DNA of 15,739 nt from a bacterium Ga0077546 (GTDB lineage: Bacteria; Cyanobacteriota; Vampirovibrionia; Obscuribacterales; Obscuribacteraceae), in assembly GCA_001464165.1 (NCBI GenBank), contig LNEX01000407.1:1-15739 (forward strand), given 5' to 3'. Shown here piece by piece: positions 1-7,401 of this stretch (its first letter is position 1; each line of letters begins with the position of its first letter). A model generated the notes under the pieces. That model ran no database searches. It was not told where the DNA came from and saw only the letters and a list, made by a program, of their open reading frames with translations. The position numbers were made by a program, and so were the translations under genes.

Positions 1-916
1 TGCTAAATTTTTGGCGCAGCCAAGTTAGGGCGAAGGCCAAGTGCTCTGGTTCTATGAATAGCACGTAGCTTACGATCATGAGCCATTCGAACAAAGGAAT
101 ATTCATGTGATATTCAATTGTTAGATGGAAAATTACAGCTAGTGCAATCACCCAGTAGCGGAACTCTTTGATCCAGATAAGAGTAAAGAGAGCACCTTCA
201 ATACCAAGGGTTGACCAAGTCAAAAAATTGATTGTCCAGGCATGTTCAAAGACATAGGGCAGAGGCAACCTCTGCAAATCTTCAATGCGTGAAGCTGTAA
301 AAACAGCACTGCCGTCTATCCAGGGGCCGCCCACGATTTTGCAGAAAAAAGTATGCCAGTAGACAGTGGCCAATTGAATTTGCAGCAGTCTTAGCGGCCA
401 AATGCTTACCTTCTTGTAGTTATTAAAATTCCCCTCTGGGTTACTACGCTGCCGTCTGCCTACGAGGGCTAGAGCGTTGCCCGATGCGGAAAATATTAGC
501 CAAAACATTGAGACACGCATGTAAGTGTCCCCAGCGTTAAAAATAAACGGATTGCGGTGGTAATAGCTAGTTAGGCAAAGATAGCAAATTGTTGCCGCTG
601 CCCTAGCGTGAAAACCTAGCATCAAGGCCACTGCGGCTAAAAAGAACAGACAGTGAAAGACGACAACAAACTGATCATTGTCTGGGAAGAACGAAAAGAA
701 ATTGAGAAATACAGCATGGCCGTTGTTCCAGTCAGCTACTGCTTGATTGGAGCACATGCCCTGGGAACCAAACCAGACAAAGAGATCCGGTATTAGTAAT
801 AAGACAAAAGCAGCGCAGAGAAAGCCAAGCAAAATTCTATAGACTGCCACCGATAGTGGTGAAACTTCAGCGAACCAGAACCTATCCCAGGCTTGCAAAA
901 TTGTCGCTATGCTCAT
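1..916 (-). CDS. HTTM-domain (vitamin K-dependent gamma-carboxylase-like) membrane protein, C-terminus outside window
   Basis: Reading leftward from an ATG at 916-914, the frame stays open for 305 codons and leaves the window at base 1, so the C-terminus is missing. The protein is strongly hydrophobic with several membrane spans and aromatic-rich loops. It begins MSIATILQAWDRFWFAEVSP, then a membrane segment ending in a PDLFVWFG loop, as in HTTM proteins. The stretch at residues 190-202 (FFCKIVGGPWIDG, Lys193) matches the conserved K..W..G element of the VKGC/HTTM family; in human gamma-carboxylase a lysine in this area (Lys218) is the catalytic base. Later it has the typical aromatic run around HMNIPLFEWLM and an IEPEHL ending. 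The start overlaps the stop of the upstream gene in an ATGA, so translation is probably coupled. No ribosome site is obvious. Bacterial HTTM proteins mostly have no known substrate, and true vitamin K-dependent carboxylation here is unproven. Confidence 0.85.
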   Translation of the reverse strand, partial: MSIATILQAWDRFWFAEVSPLSVAVYRILLGFLCAAFVLLLIPDLFVWFGSQGMCSNQAVADWNNGHAVFLNFFSFFPDNDQFVVVFHCLFFLAAVALMLGFHARAAATICYLCLTSYYHRNPFIFNAGDTYMRVSMFWLIFSASGNALALVGRRQRSNPEGNFNNYKKVSIWPLRLLQIQLATVYWHTFFCKIVGGPWIDGSAVFTASRIEDLQRLPLPYVFEHAWTINFLTWSTLGIEGALFTLIWIKEFRYWVIALAVIFHLTIEYHMNIPLFEWLMIVSYVLFIEPEHLAFALTWLRQKFS

Positions 917-1527
917 TTGTGCTTTACCCCGGCCAGGTCTTGGGCTGTTATGGGATAGACGCCCAGCACCTTTGATTCAGATTGCGGCAAGTTAGGTTTG
1001 TGCAGGCCTTCTTCCATGGGCAGAATCGTAGAGGAAAAGCGAATTAGTGATACCAGAATTGGTGGATTGTCTTTGTCTGCGTAGCTTATGCGGGCAACAT
1101 AATGAGCAATATCTGGCCAGACCACCGGGATATTCCAGGCGGCATTGTCATCAAAGAATTTGCGATAGCGTTCTTTGGGAATCTTTGTGAAAAAATCTAG
1201 CCTCTCCATGCGAGGAAAGGTCCACAGTTTGCTTGAGCCGTCCTGATAGGTAATTACAGCAGTTAGGTGCGGATTGGTAGCGCGAGGAGCTGGTGAAAAG
1301 ACGTTCCAGGCTTGCTCTAAACCCATAAAAGCATAGTAGCCAAAGAAGAAGTGATTGACGTTGTTTATATATGGATGATTATTAAAGAGGTAGCAATAGT
1401 TCAGAGTGCAATGCAATATTAGGAAAGCCGAAATAATTGGCTTTCTGATGCGCGCCCACTCTTCGCGGCTAAGAAGCTCGTTTAGAATTGACTGCTTACG
1501 AACAGGTTTAAGTTGTTTATTAGCCAA
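913..1527 (-). CDS. Small membrane-anchored HTTM-partner protein with W..F.P.P motif, unknown function
   Basis: A 204-residue protein with a basic N-terminus (residues 1-30), one clear membrane span at about 29-48, and a soluble remainder. Residues 70-82 read LEQAWNVFSPAPR, a W..F.P.P pattern that I associate with small proteins encoded beside HTTM genes; I cannot name the Pfam family with certainty. A two-strand-like segment follows (AVITYQDGSSKLW, 90-102), then a tryptophan/aromatic-rich region. Its TGA overlaps the ATG of the HTTM gene by 4 bp, which argues that the two products work together, perhaps as one membrane complex. The start is TTG at 1527-1525; the frame upstream closes at a TAG three codons earlier, there is no in-frame ATG before residue 68, and no Shine-Dalgarno is visible, so expression may be weak or depend on the upstream lipoprotein gene 46 bp away. 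Confidence 0.75.
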   Translation of the reverse strand: MANKQLKPVRKQSILNELLSREEWARIRKPIISAFLILHCTLNYCYLFNNHPYINNVNHFFFGYYAFMGLEQAWNVFSPAPRATNPHLTAVITYQDGSSKLWTFPRMERLDFFTKIPKERYRKFFDDNAAWNIPVVWPDIAHYVARISYADKDNPPILVSLIRFSSTILPMEEGLHKPNLPQSESKVLGVYPITAQDLAGVKHK

Positions 1528-1573
1528 AATCTACACTGAATCTGCACTATTTGCACAAGATTTACTTTTTTGA

Positions 1574-2332
1574 CTAGCGGTGGCTATCCTCGAGAGCTTT
1601 CAATTCGCCTTTGACGACTTTAGCTTCGTTAGTCTTCTTCTCATGTGCTAGCGTATCAATCAGTTCAATAAGACACAAGCGGTGCCAATTCCAATCTACT
1701 TGTCCGGCAGGAGCACTAGAGGCAAAGTTGATTGCCTTTCGCAGCTGTTTTTCTGCCTCTGGGAACATGCGCAATTTTTTGTAACCAAGACCTTGGTGTA
1801 AGTGCACGTTGAAGAACCAACGTGGCAGCGGTCTTTTTTCTGCTGGCTGTTTATAGAAAATGTGTCCGGCCAAAATGGCATATTTCAAAGATTCTTTTTC
1901 TTTGCCTTCCATGTGCAACGCCGTACTAATTCGAGCGCAGTATTGTCCAAGCTTAGTTTCTCCGGCTGCCGATTTGACGGCGTCGTCGAGTTTGCTCATC
2001 AAAACTTTTTCTGCTTCGGCTACATTTAATTGATCTATGAGCTTGCGCCCTTTTACAAATTCGGCTTCAGGGAAAGCAACCTTAGTATCTGGTGAGTCGG
2101 TAACAAAACGCTTTTCTTCTGCTGCAGTGACGAACATGTCTTCGCTGTTTTTGGTTTGAGCAGTCGGGTCAGCTTTGCCTCCATCTCTCCCATCACTGTT
2201 AGTGCTACCTGATGTGGTTGAGGAAGTAGGTTCGCTGCAGCCAGTCAAGCCAAGTGGAAGGCCTAAGGCCGCGGCTAAAAGGCAAACTAATGCTGGGGAC
2301 GTTTGTCGAGCCTGGTCATTGCGAAGACGCAT
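1574..2332 (-). CDS. Lipoprotein with TPR-like C-terminal region, unknown function
   Basis: A 252-residue predicted lipoprotein. The N-terminus has arginines, a hydrophobic stretch (about residues 13-30) and a lipobox L-T-G-C with Cys32 as the expected lipidated residue. A Ser/Thr/Gly/Asp-rich linker (about 33-60) would lift the domain off the membrane. From about residue 90 the protein is helical, with alternating A/L/Y/E/K patterns and a segment of the form Y.KL..F.EAEKQLRKA that looks like a tetratricopeptide repeat; two or three degenerate repeats are plausible. A TTG lies one codon upstream, but the ATG at 2332-2330 is chosen because an AGGA sits 5 bases before it. It is first in a leftward group with the W..F.P.P protein and the HTTM protein. 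TPR lipoproteins usually act as protein-binding scaffolds; the actual role is unknown. Confidence 0.75.
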   Translation of the reverse strand: MRLRNDQARQTSPALVCLLAAALGLPLGLTGCSEPTSSTTSGSTNSDGRDGGKADPTAQTKNSEDMFVTAAEEKRFVTDSPDTKVAFPEAEFVKGRKLIDQLNVAEAEKVLMSKLDDAVKSAAGETKLGQYCARISTALHMEGKEKESLKYAILAGHIFYKQPAEKRPLPRWFFNVHLHQGLGYKKLRMFPEAEKQLRKAINFASSAPAGQVDWNWHRLCLIELIDTLAHEKKTNEAKVVKGELKALEDSHR

Positions 2333-2502
2333 CAATATCCTACTTCCTTAATTACCTTGACTATTTCGTACTATCTAGTAACTGCGAAGAAGATAATAAC
2401 TCATATTTGAAAGTTATTTCTGCCAAAATTTGGCTGGGTTGCAAGTAGCTTTCGCCAAAGCATTTTTATTTCAGCCATGTTTGTATAGATATCCGATATT
2501 TC
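2333..2502. other. Intergenic region with a 13-bp palindrome and a short hairpin
   Basis: About 170 bp between the end of trmJ and the lipoprotein start; both genes run leftward. It holds a perfect palindrome GCCAAAATTTGGC at 2422-2434 (6-bp arms, one central base), about 90 bp upstream of the lipoprotein start, which is operator-like. A second small inverted repeat, GCTTT-CGCC-AAAGC, lies at 2448-2461. No convincing -10/-35 pair could be fixed, and no hairpin has a T-tract on the minus strand, so it is unclear whether the lipoprotein unit has its own promoter or continues from trmJ. Confidence 0.4.
2338..2341 (-). promoter_or_regulatory. Shine-Dalgarno AGGA deciding the lipoprotein start
   Basis: On the minus strand the sequence reads AGGATATTG followed by ATG, giving AGGA with a 5-base spacer to the ATG at 2332. 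This favours that ATG over the TTG directly before it. Confidence 0.6.
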
Positions 2503-3237
2503 TCAATTCTCAATCTTGTTTAGTTTGTCATTTAGGCGTAAGAGAAAACCGCGCAGGAGATCAAACTCTCTTTTGTTTAGTCGCATCTTTTGCAGGGCGT
2601 TGCGCAGCTGAAGGGCAACGAGGTCACGGTTGTAGCGACGGGAGAAGTTGGCTTTGTCCATTAGCTCGCTGGTGAGCTGCATCAGTTCGTCTTCTTCAGC
2701 TCCGCATGGCAATAGCTCTGAGCCAGTACTCTTGCAGCTCAGCAAACCAGCATGGCGACTGAGCTCGTATGCCACTATCCCCAGTGCTTGAGCTAAATTT
2801 AGGCTGGCAAATGTTGGTTCGGTTGGAACCAGAATAAGTTCATGGCAGCGGGCGATTTCTTCTTTTGTCAAGCCGTCGCGTTCGTCACCAAAGACAAAAG
2901 CTACTTTATTCTCACTGGTTAAGTCCTGTTGATGAATTTTTTCCACGAGTAATCCGAGCGACTCTGGCTCTTCTGTTCTGTGCTGACAGGCTGAGGTCGA
3001 GAAGGCTAAATTTACATCTCTTAGGGCGTTAGAAAGAGAATTTTCTACTCTTGCACCTTTAAGTACATCGAAAGCATCTACTGCCATTTTTCGCGCTTCA
3101 GCGTCGAGGTAGTTGCGCGGTGGGTTGACTAGGCGTAGTTGCGAAAAACCAAAATTTTTCATTACTCTGGCAGTTGAGCCAATATTGCCGAGGAAATTTG
3201 GTCGCACCAATATAAATACTATGTTGTTCTTGTTCAT
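2503..3237 (-). CDS. trmJ: TrmJ-type SPOUT tRNA/rRNA 2'-O-methyltransferase
   Basis: A 244-residue SpoU/TrmH (SPOUT) family methyltransferase that transfers a methyl group from S-adenosylmethionine to a ribose 2'-OH. The three family motifs are clear: N18-IGSTARVMKNFGF near the N-terminus (motif 1, catalytic arginine region), FGDERDGL at 116-123 (motif 2) and VPTEPTFASLNLAQAL at 137-152 (motif 3), which together form the trefoil-knot cofactor site. Length and the FGxExxGL form fit TrmJ, which in E. coli modifies position 32 of several tRNAs; the C-terminal helical tail (about 180-244) resembles the TrmJ extension. A related 2'-O-methyltransferase with another RNA target is possible. The ATG overlaps the stop of the upstream permease gene as TAATG, so the two are probably translated together; no separate Shine-Dalgarno is seen. 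Confidence 0.88.
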   Translation of the reverse strand: MNKNNIVFILVRPNFLGNIGSTARVMKNFGFSQLRLVNPPRNYLDAEARKMAVDAFDVLKGARVENSLSNALRDVNLAFSTSACQHRTEEPESLGLLVEKIHQQDLTSENKVAFVFGDERDGLTKEEIARCHELILVPTEPTFASLNLAQALGIVAYELSRHAGLLSCKSTGSELLPCGAEEDELMQLTSELMDKANFSRRYNRDLVALQLRNALQKMRLNKREFDLLRGFLLRLNDKLNKIEN

Positions 3238-4622
3238 TATTTGCTAAGTCTGAGAACAACAGGTGCGAGCAAAATTGCTACAGCTGTAAGTCCTGCACCT
3301 AACAGGTTTAATTCTTTTAGAAAATAGAGGCCTGATACCACCGCTAAATTTTGTTCTATGGGGATACTGCAAAGAGCGTAGACTAGAACTAAAATAGTAT
3401 CTTTTGCTGCTAGGAAGTGCGGGAGCTGCTTGGCTGATAGGTGGGTTAGCAGGTGATGGTACCAGTCAGGTAAAATCAAACCGGCGATAGTCGCCATGGC
3501 TGTGAGGGTGGCATAGCAAATAAACCAAGTGTGCGACCATGCTCCAAGTAAATAGAGGACCAAGGAGGCCAAGGTGACAACCTGCAGTATCACCCGTTTG
3601 CGGGCGAGACGGCTGAGGAAAATCGAGAGTACTGCACCACCGGCACAGGCCAAGCTCAGTGAGGCACTGAGGTTGCTGATCATAAAAGTACCAGCTTGAT
3701 TGCATTCGATTGCAAATAGCACGCTGACAAACATTGGGGCAAATAACGGCAAGTAAAGGGCAACTGTTGCTGCCAAAAATCTAGCTAATTGCCATGGCCG
3801 CAAGTCTGATGCCTGAGTAGGAAAATGATGCTCTACTGAGGCAATTACTTGCCTAACAGAATCTTCTCTTTCTTTGAATGTCGCAAGGCTCTTCCATCCA
3901 TAATAAGATGTGCCAAGAGCTATGAGGTATAGCGATAACAGGGCGAAACTAAAATCGCTAATTGGTTGTGATATCACCTGCGGTGCTAGGTAGAATGCCG
4001 CCCATTGACCAGCAAAGAAGGCAGCGATTATAAAACTCAAATAGGGCAATGGTCTTGACGCGGATGTTCTTAGTTGAACCAGGGTGGCCGCGAGGGTTAG
4101 CTGCCCTACTAGAAATATTGTCGACAGTGTTATTCCGACAGCAGGCTGCGAGCCAGCAAAAAAATCTTTGGCTACTGCTAATGTCGATGTCAGGGGAATT
4201 AGCGCCCGCGCGAAGATAGTTAAGTTAAGCCAATGCAAGCGTTTTTTTGAGAAAAACGACGAGGCAGCAAGGCTGAGGGGTAAAGCAAATACTACTAGTG
4301 GAAAGAAAATAAAGGCAGCGCCGAGGCCGAGATTCTCACCCCCGGGGCCGAGAAAAACGGTGGTAGCGCCTAAATTTACGGCGATGATGCGGTCAGCAAG
4401 GGTCGATGTAAAGACAAAACAGGCGATTAGGACAATAGCTTTCCAGTCGTGGGCACTCTTTATATGGTCACGCTCAATTGCTGCCAGGCGCAGTGCGGCT
4501 GACTCGGGTTCGGAGAATACAGGGTGGTCAATAGCCGAGTGCAGAATGCTTCTCTGTGGGGTAAGGGCTGAACGTATATGTCGAGAATATAGGGAAGAAA
4601 TGGACAGGCAAAGGCTTTCCAC
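3237..4622 (-). CDS. MFS-like multi-spanning permease, substrate unknown
   Basis: A 461-residue integral membrane protein with about 10-12 predicted spans, the first at about residues 62-80 and the last at about 441-458, and a long polar loop near 244-280 between two halves. This two-half layout fits the major facilitator superfamily. The loop SRLARKRVILQ (337-347), between two spans of the second half, resembles the MFS loop 8-9 motif; the equivalent loop in the first half (SFFSKKRLHW) is degenerate. A polar 60-residue N-terminal extension is unusual. The start is GTG at 4622-4620 with only a weak purine-rich stretch before it; no in-frame ATG occurs in the N-terminal 290 residues, so a somewhat later GTG-like start cannot be excluded but none was found. 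Its stop overlaps the trmJ start (TAATG). No substrate can be assigned. Confidence 0.7.
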   Translation of the reverse strand: MESLCLSISSLYSRHIRSALTPQRSILHSAIDHPVFSEPESAALRLAAIERDHIKSAHDWKAIVLIACFVFTSTLADRIIAVNLGATTVFLGPGGENLGLGAAFIFFPLVVFALPLSLAASSFFSKKRLHWLNLTIFARALIPLTSTLAVAKDFFAGSQPAVGITLSTIFLVGQLTLAATLVQLRTSASRPLPYLSFIIAAFFAGQWAAFYLAPQVISQPISDFSFALLSLYLIALGTSYYGWKSLATFKEREDSVRQVIASVEHHFPTQASDLRPWQLARFLAATVALYLPLFAPMFVSVLFAIECNQAGTFMISNLSASLSLACAGGAVLSIFLSRLARKRVILQVVTLASLVLYLLGAWSHTWFICYATLTAMATIAGLILPDWYHHLLTHLSAKQLPHFLAAKDTILVLVYALCSIPIEQNLAVVSGLYFLKELNLLGAGLTAVAILLAPVVLRLSK

Positions 4623-4740
4623 TGCTAAGTGTCTTCTATTTTTGTGCTTTTACGTTATTAAGAGACTCTAAGTTGACTTTCTTCTAAGCTTTGGTCGGCA
4701 GTATATACAAGTTTGTTTACGCTAGTTTGTCTCGGATTTT
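4623..4740. promoter_or_regulatory. Divergent promoter region between permease and hydrolase genes
   Basis: This 118-bp AT-rich gap separates two divergently read genes and must hold a promoter for each. On the plus strand there is a TTGACT at 4673-4678 and a TATATA at 4702-4707, but their spacing of 23 bp is too long for one sigma70 promoter, so exact boxes are not claimed. On the minus strand a TAATAA-like -10 occurs near 4656. No strong palindrome seen. Confidence 0.4.
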
Positions 4741-5748
4741 GTGCGAAAATCACTTCCCATGAGCCTATTCGTTTATCTTATGGCAGCGTTTGCTGTTTTC
4801 TTAACCTCGTTGGTGAGTGCAGCTGCTATTGAATCTGGCGGCTCAGCTACGAATTTTATAAAAAAAGACCGCAGAGCTGAGTATGCCGCTGCTGATAAAG
4901 CTAAGGGAATTAAGCGGGCCAATGCTCCTTGTATCGTCTGGAGCGATGCTAATGTGCCAACCCGAGCTGTCTTGCTTTGCATTCATGGCCTGGGCTTGCA
5001 TAAAGATACTTATGAGGCTTTCGGCAAGCGCATGCAGGCGCTTGGAATAGCTACTTATGCCATTGATGTTCGTGGTTTTGGCGATTTCATGGCATCAAAG
5101 GGTCATAAAACCTGTGATTTTGATGGTTGCCTAAGTGATGTTCGCCGCAGCCTAATCGCTATTCGCCGAGCTAATCCAGACAAGCCTATTTTCCTCCTTG
5201 GTGAGTCGATGGGGGGCGCCATTGCTCTGCGCGTCACTGCCATGTATCCCGAATTGATTGATGGACTAATTTCTTCTGTTCCGGCTGGGGATCGCTTTAA
5301 GCAAGGCCGAAGTAGTTGGAAGGTAGCTATTAAGTATTTGAAAAACAAGGATAAGCCATTCAATGTTGGTGAATCTGTAATTGAGCAGGCAACGCAGAAA
5401 CCCGAACTACGTGAAGCTTGGAGTAAAGATCCTGTGGCTCGAATGAATCTTTCGCCAAAGGAGCTGATGCAATTTCAGATGTTTATGAATCAAAATCACA
5501 AAAGTGCAAAACTGATTACTAGCAAGCCAGTGCTGATTGTGCAGGGTTGCGAGGATAAGCTGGTCAAGCCTGAAGGTACCGTTGAGCTATATAATAAGCT
5601 CTCGACGCCCGACCGTGAGATTGTGTTAATTCCCAATGCTGAGCACCTAATTTTTGAAGAAAACCAGTTTGATGATGAAGTGATAACCAAAGTTGCTGGT
5701 TGGATTGATAACCACATTAGTGCAAGTAGTGCAAATCAAATAAAGTAG
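4741..5748 (+). CDS. Exported alpha/beta hydrolase, monoacylglycerol lipase/lysophospholipase-like
   Basis: A 335-residue alpha/beta-hydrolase fold enzyme with an N-terminal signal peptide (basic start, hydrophobic core to about residue 24, likely cut near VSA-AA at 26-28), so it acts outside the cytoplasmic membrane. The oxyanion-loop motif is CIHGLG (80-85), the nucleophile elbow GESMGG (154-159, Ser156), and the other triad members are best placed at Asp272 (in QGCEDK) and His302 (in NAEHLIF). The fold and the GxSMGG elbow fit the serine aminopeptidase S33/lysophospholipase group, which cut ester bonds of mono- or lysolipids; the true substrate is open. The start is taken as GTG at 4741 because it supplies the R/K residues of the signal peptide; an in-frame ATG at 4759 is the alternative. 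It leads a tight group with the thioredoxin and DUF4384-like genes. Confidence 0.82.
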   Translation: MRKSLPMSLFVYLMAAFAVFLTSLVSAAAIESGGSATNFIKKDRRAEYAAADKAKGIKRANAPCIVWSDANVPTRAVLLCIHGLGLHKDTYEAFGKRMQALGIATYAIDVRGFGDFMASKGHKTCDFDGCLSDVRRSLIAIRRANPDKPIFLLGESMGGAIALRVTAMYPELIDGLISSVPAGDRFKQGRSSWKVAIKYLKNKDKPFNVGESVIEQATQKPELREAWSKDPVARMNLSPKELMQFQMFMNQNHKSAKLITSKPVLIVQGCEDKLVKPEGTVELYNKLSTPDREIVLIPNAEHLIFEENQFDDEVITKVAGWIDNHISASSANQIK

Positions 5749-5754
5749 GTAAGC

Positions 5755-6501
5755 ATGATTTCTGTTAAAGACAATAACCTAGGGTTTAAGGTCGGCTTGT
5801 TTTTTGCACTGGTTCTGACCGGCGCAAGTTCTCCTGCCCAAAGCTTACCGGCAGCTAGTCAAAATCCAGTGTCTGCCAAGACTGTTGCTAAGAATAGTGT
5901 TGCTAAAACTACTGTTGTGAAGAGCAATAGACCTAGTGAGCCAGCAGTAAAGGATCTAGAAGCAAAATTAGCAGCTAATCCTAAGAACGCCGATGTTCAT
6001 CTATTGTTGGGGAAGGCTTATCTCAAGAGCAAGAATAACCTCAAGGCCCGTGAGCACTTTCGCTTAGCTGTGCGCTTAGGCCATGGCTCTCCGAGTGCTC
6101 AGAAAGCCAATTTGGCCTTGATGAGCATGCCCAGTCAGATGATTAAACCTAAGACTGGACCGCAAACTCGAATGATTGCGGCCATGCTTGGTCTTGGTCG
6201 GACAAGAGGTTTAGGTGGTGCGGCAATGCCCACTGTTATCGATTTCTATGCTGATTGGTGTCAGCCGTGCAAACAATTAGATAGTGCGCTGGCAAAGGTT
6301 AAGACCACTTATAACGAGAGAGTCACTTTTATGCGCGTGGATGTCGATGATCCTAATTCTCAGCCATTGATGGACCAGTACGACGTCAGTCCTATTCCAA
6401 CCATGGTGTTCCTTAACCCCGATGGCGAAGTAGCAAGCTATTCGATTGGTATTACCAGCGAAAGTAATATCGCCAGTAGCATCAATAAAATTCTGAAATA
6501 G
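5755..6501 (+). CDS. Exported TPR-thioredoxin fusion protein
   Basis: A 248-residue secreted or membrane-tethered protein in three parts. Residues 1-29 form a signal sequence (hydrophobic core 13-23, likely cut after a PAQS-type site). A low-complexity Ala/Val/Lys/Ser linker runs to about 63. Residues 66-110 look like one or two tetratricopeptide units (AANPKNADVHLLLGKAYL is a classic TPR start). Residues 157-248 are a thioredoxin domain: strand VIDFYADWCQPC with Cys169 and Cys172 as the redox pair, DVDDP, the cis-proline segment SPIPT (Pro215) and the FLNPDG turn. The CQPC variant keeps both cysteines, so disulfide exchange is expected. It begins 6 bp after the hydrolase stop, with an AGGT overlapping that stop as ribosome site, so both are co-translated from one message. 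It may act as an exported redox chaperone for neighbours; this is inferred. Confidence 0.85.
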   Translation: MISVKDNNLGFKVGLFFALVLTGASSPAQSLPAASQNPVSAKTVAKNSVAKTTVVKSNRPSEPAVKDLEAKLAANPKNADVHLLLGKAYLKSKNNLKAREHFRLAVRLGHGSPSAQKANLALMSMPSQMIKPKTGPQTRMIAAMLGLGRTRGLGGAAMPTVIDFYADWCQPCKQLDSALAKVKTTYNERVTFMRVDVDDPNSQPLMDQYDVSPIPTMVFLNPDGEVASYSIGITSESNIASSINKILK

Positions 6502-6508
6502 GTCGACA

Positions 6509-7315
6509 ATGCTCAAGTTAAGCAAGCTTTTGTGCCTACTGCTTGCGGCCAACTGGTCACTTAATTGCCTAGCAGCTTTTGCTTTGGCGCCGGTAAAGTC
6601 ATACTCAAACTATAGATCTCGGCCTGTTTCGGCTCGCAGTGCTTATTTGCGCCAGCTTGTAAATCCTGAGACTAAGCAGAATTTGGGTGTCGCTTATTTT
6701 ATTGAGCTAAACCGCGCAGGGCATCTCTATAAGACCAACAATAAGAGCAAGTTTCGCAGCGGTGATCAGATTCGCTTCCATGTTTTTGCGAATGATGATG
6801 CCTATGTCTACATAGTCATGCGCCAAGGCAGTAAGGGCACTAAGTCTATTCTCTTTCCATTAGCTGCTACCGGCAAGAATAATTTTGTCAAACGAGGTCG
6901 AGATTGTATTGTTCCGACTGAAAGTGCCTTACAGTTTGATGAGACTCCTGGCGTAGAGAATGTTGGACTCTTGCTCAGTCGGGAAAAGATCGACCCTAAG
7001 CTGCTCTTGAACTATCCCTCTAGGCTTACTGCCTATGTGCCAGGCTATTTATCGAAGACGAATTCGAGATTGTCAGCCAAACGTAAATTGCCTAGTCGGA
7101 CAAAAATGTCGATTGAGAAGTCTGCCAGTGGCTCGCTATTGAAACACCAGCAAGGGGATAAGCCTTTCAGCGATCTCGTCAGCAACAGTAGTAGCAGAGG
7201 TCGCCGGCTGTGGCGTTCGGCTTCAGCTGCTTTGCGAGAGTCGAATATGGTAATAGTGGTGAAAGAGGGCGCGGGCGCTGTTGCTGTAGACTTCTCGTTG
7301 ATTCACGAGCCCTAG
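6509..7315 (+). CDS. Exported DUF4384-like domain protein
   Basis: A 268-residue protein with a signal peptide (residues 1 to about 26, leucine-rich core). Residues 60-160 resemble the DUF4384 domain found in envelope proteins of many bacteria: a FRSGDQIRFHVFANDDAYVY core, then an ILFP turn (114-117), a VPTESALQFDETPG segment (135-148) and the ending VGLLLSREKID. The family is of unknown function, often fused to kinase, caspase-like or TPR modules, and thought to be a beta-rich binding domain. The C-terminal 100 residues are basic and Ser-rich (SSSRGRRLWRSA at 227-238) with no recognised fold. It starts 7 bp after the thioredoxin gene, with AGG five bases upstream. Its position links it to the hydrolase and thioredoxin genes; a role as an accessory binding partner is inferred only. 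Confidence 0.7.
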   Translation: MLKLSKLLCLLLAANWSLNCLAAFALAPVKSYSNYRSRPVSARSAYLRQLVNPETKQNLGVAYFIELNRAGHLYKTNNKSKFRSGDQIRFHVFANDDAYVYIVMRQGSKGTKSILFPLAATGKNNFVKRGRDCIVPTESALQFDETPGVENVGLLLSREKIDPKLLLNYPSRLTAYVPGYLSKTNSRLSAKRKLPSRTKMSIEKSASGSLLKHQQGDKPFSDLVSNSSSRGRRLWRSASAALRESNMVIVVKEGAGAVAVDFSLIHEP

Positions 7316-7318
7316 GTT

Positions 7319-7349
7319 TTGACTGCCAACATTAAAAAGGACTTATTCT
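7319..7349 (+). promoter_or_regulatory. Possible promoter for the acyl-CoA synthetase gene
   Basis: TTGACT at 7319-7324 matches the -35 consensus at 5 of 6 bases; TATTCT at 7344-7349 matches the -10 at 4 of 6 with a 19-bp spacer, or TTATTC at 18 bp. This would give the downstream gene its own transcript, but it overlaps the end of the operon and the spacer is long, so it is tentative. Confidence 0.3.
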
Positions 7350-7401
7350 CTGCCTGTGCTGTGAGGGCTCTTCCGGGTCAGTCATGTCCTAAACTATGTA
7401 A

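Noticed and set aside
2448..2461. Hairpin GCTTT-CGCC-AAAGC as an intrinsic terminator of trmJ
   Set aside because: The stem is only 5 bp and on the minus strand no T-tract follows it; the T-rich stretch lies on the wrong side for trmJ.
4084..4671. Long plus-strand open frame opposite the permease gene (195 codons)
   Set aside because: Rich in Arg/Ala/Lys with no family pattern, fully antisense to a membrane protein with clear spans; a typical shadow frame.
4673..4707. TTGACT...TATATA as a complete promoter for the hydrolase gene
   Set aside because: The spacer is 23 bp, too long for a normal sigma70 promoter; kept only as part of a divergent promoter region.
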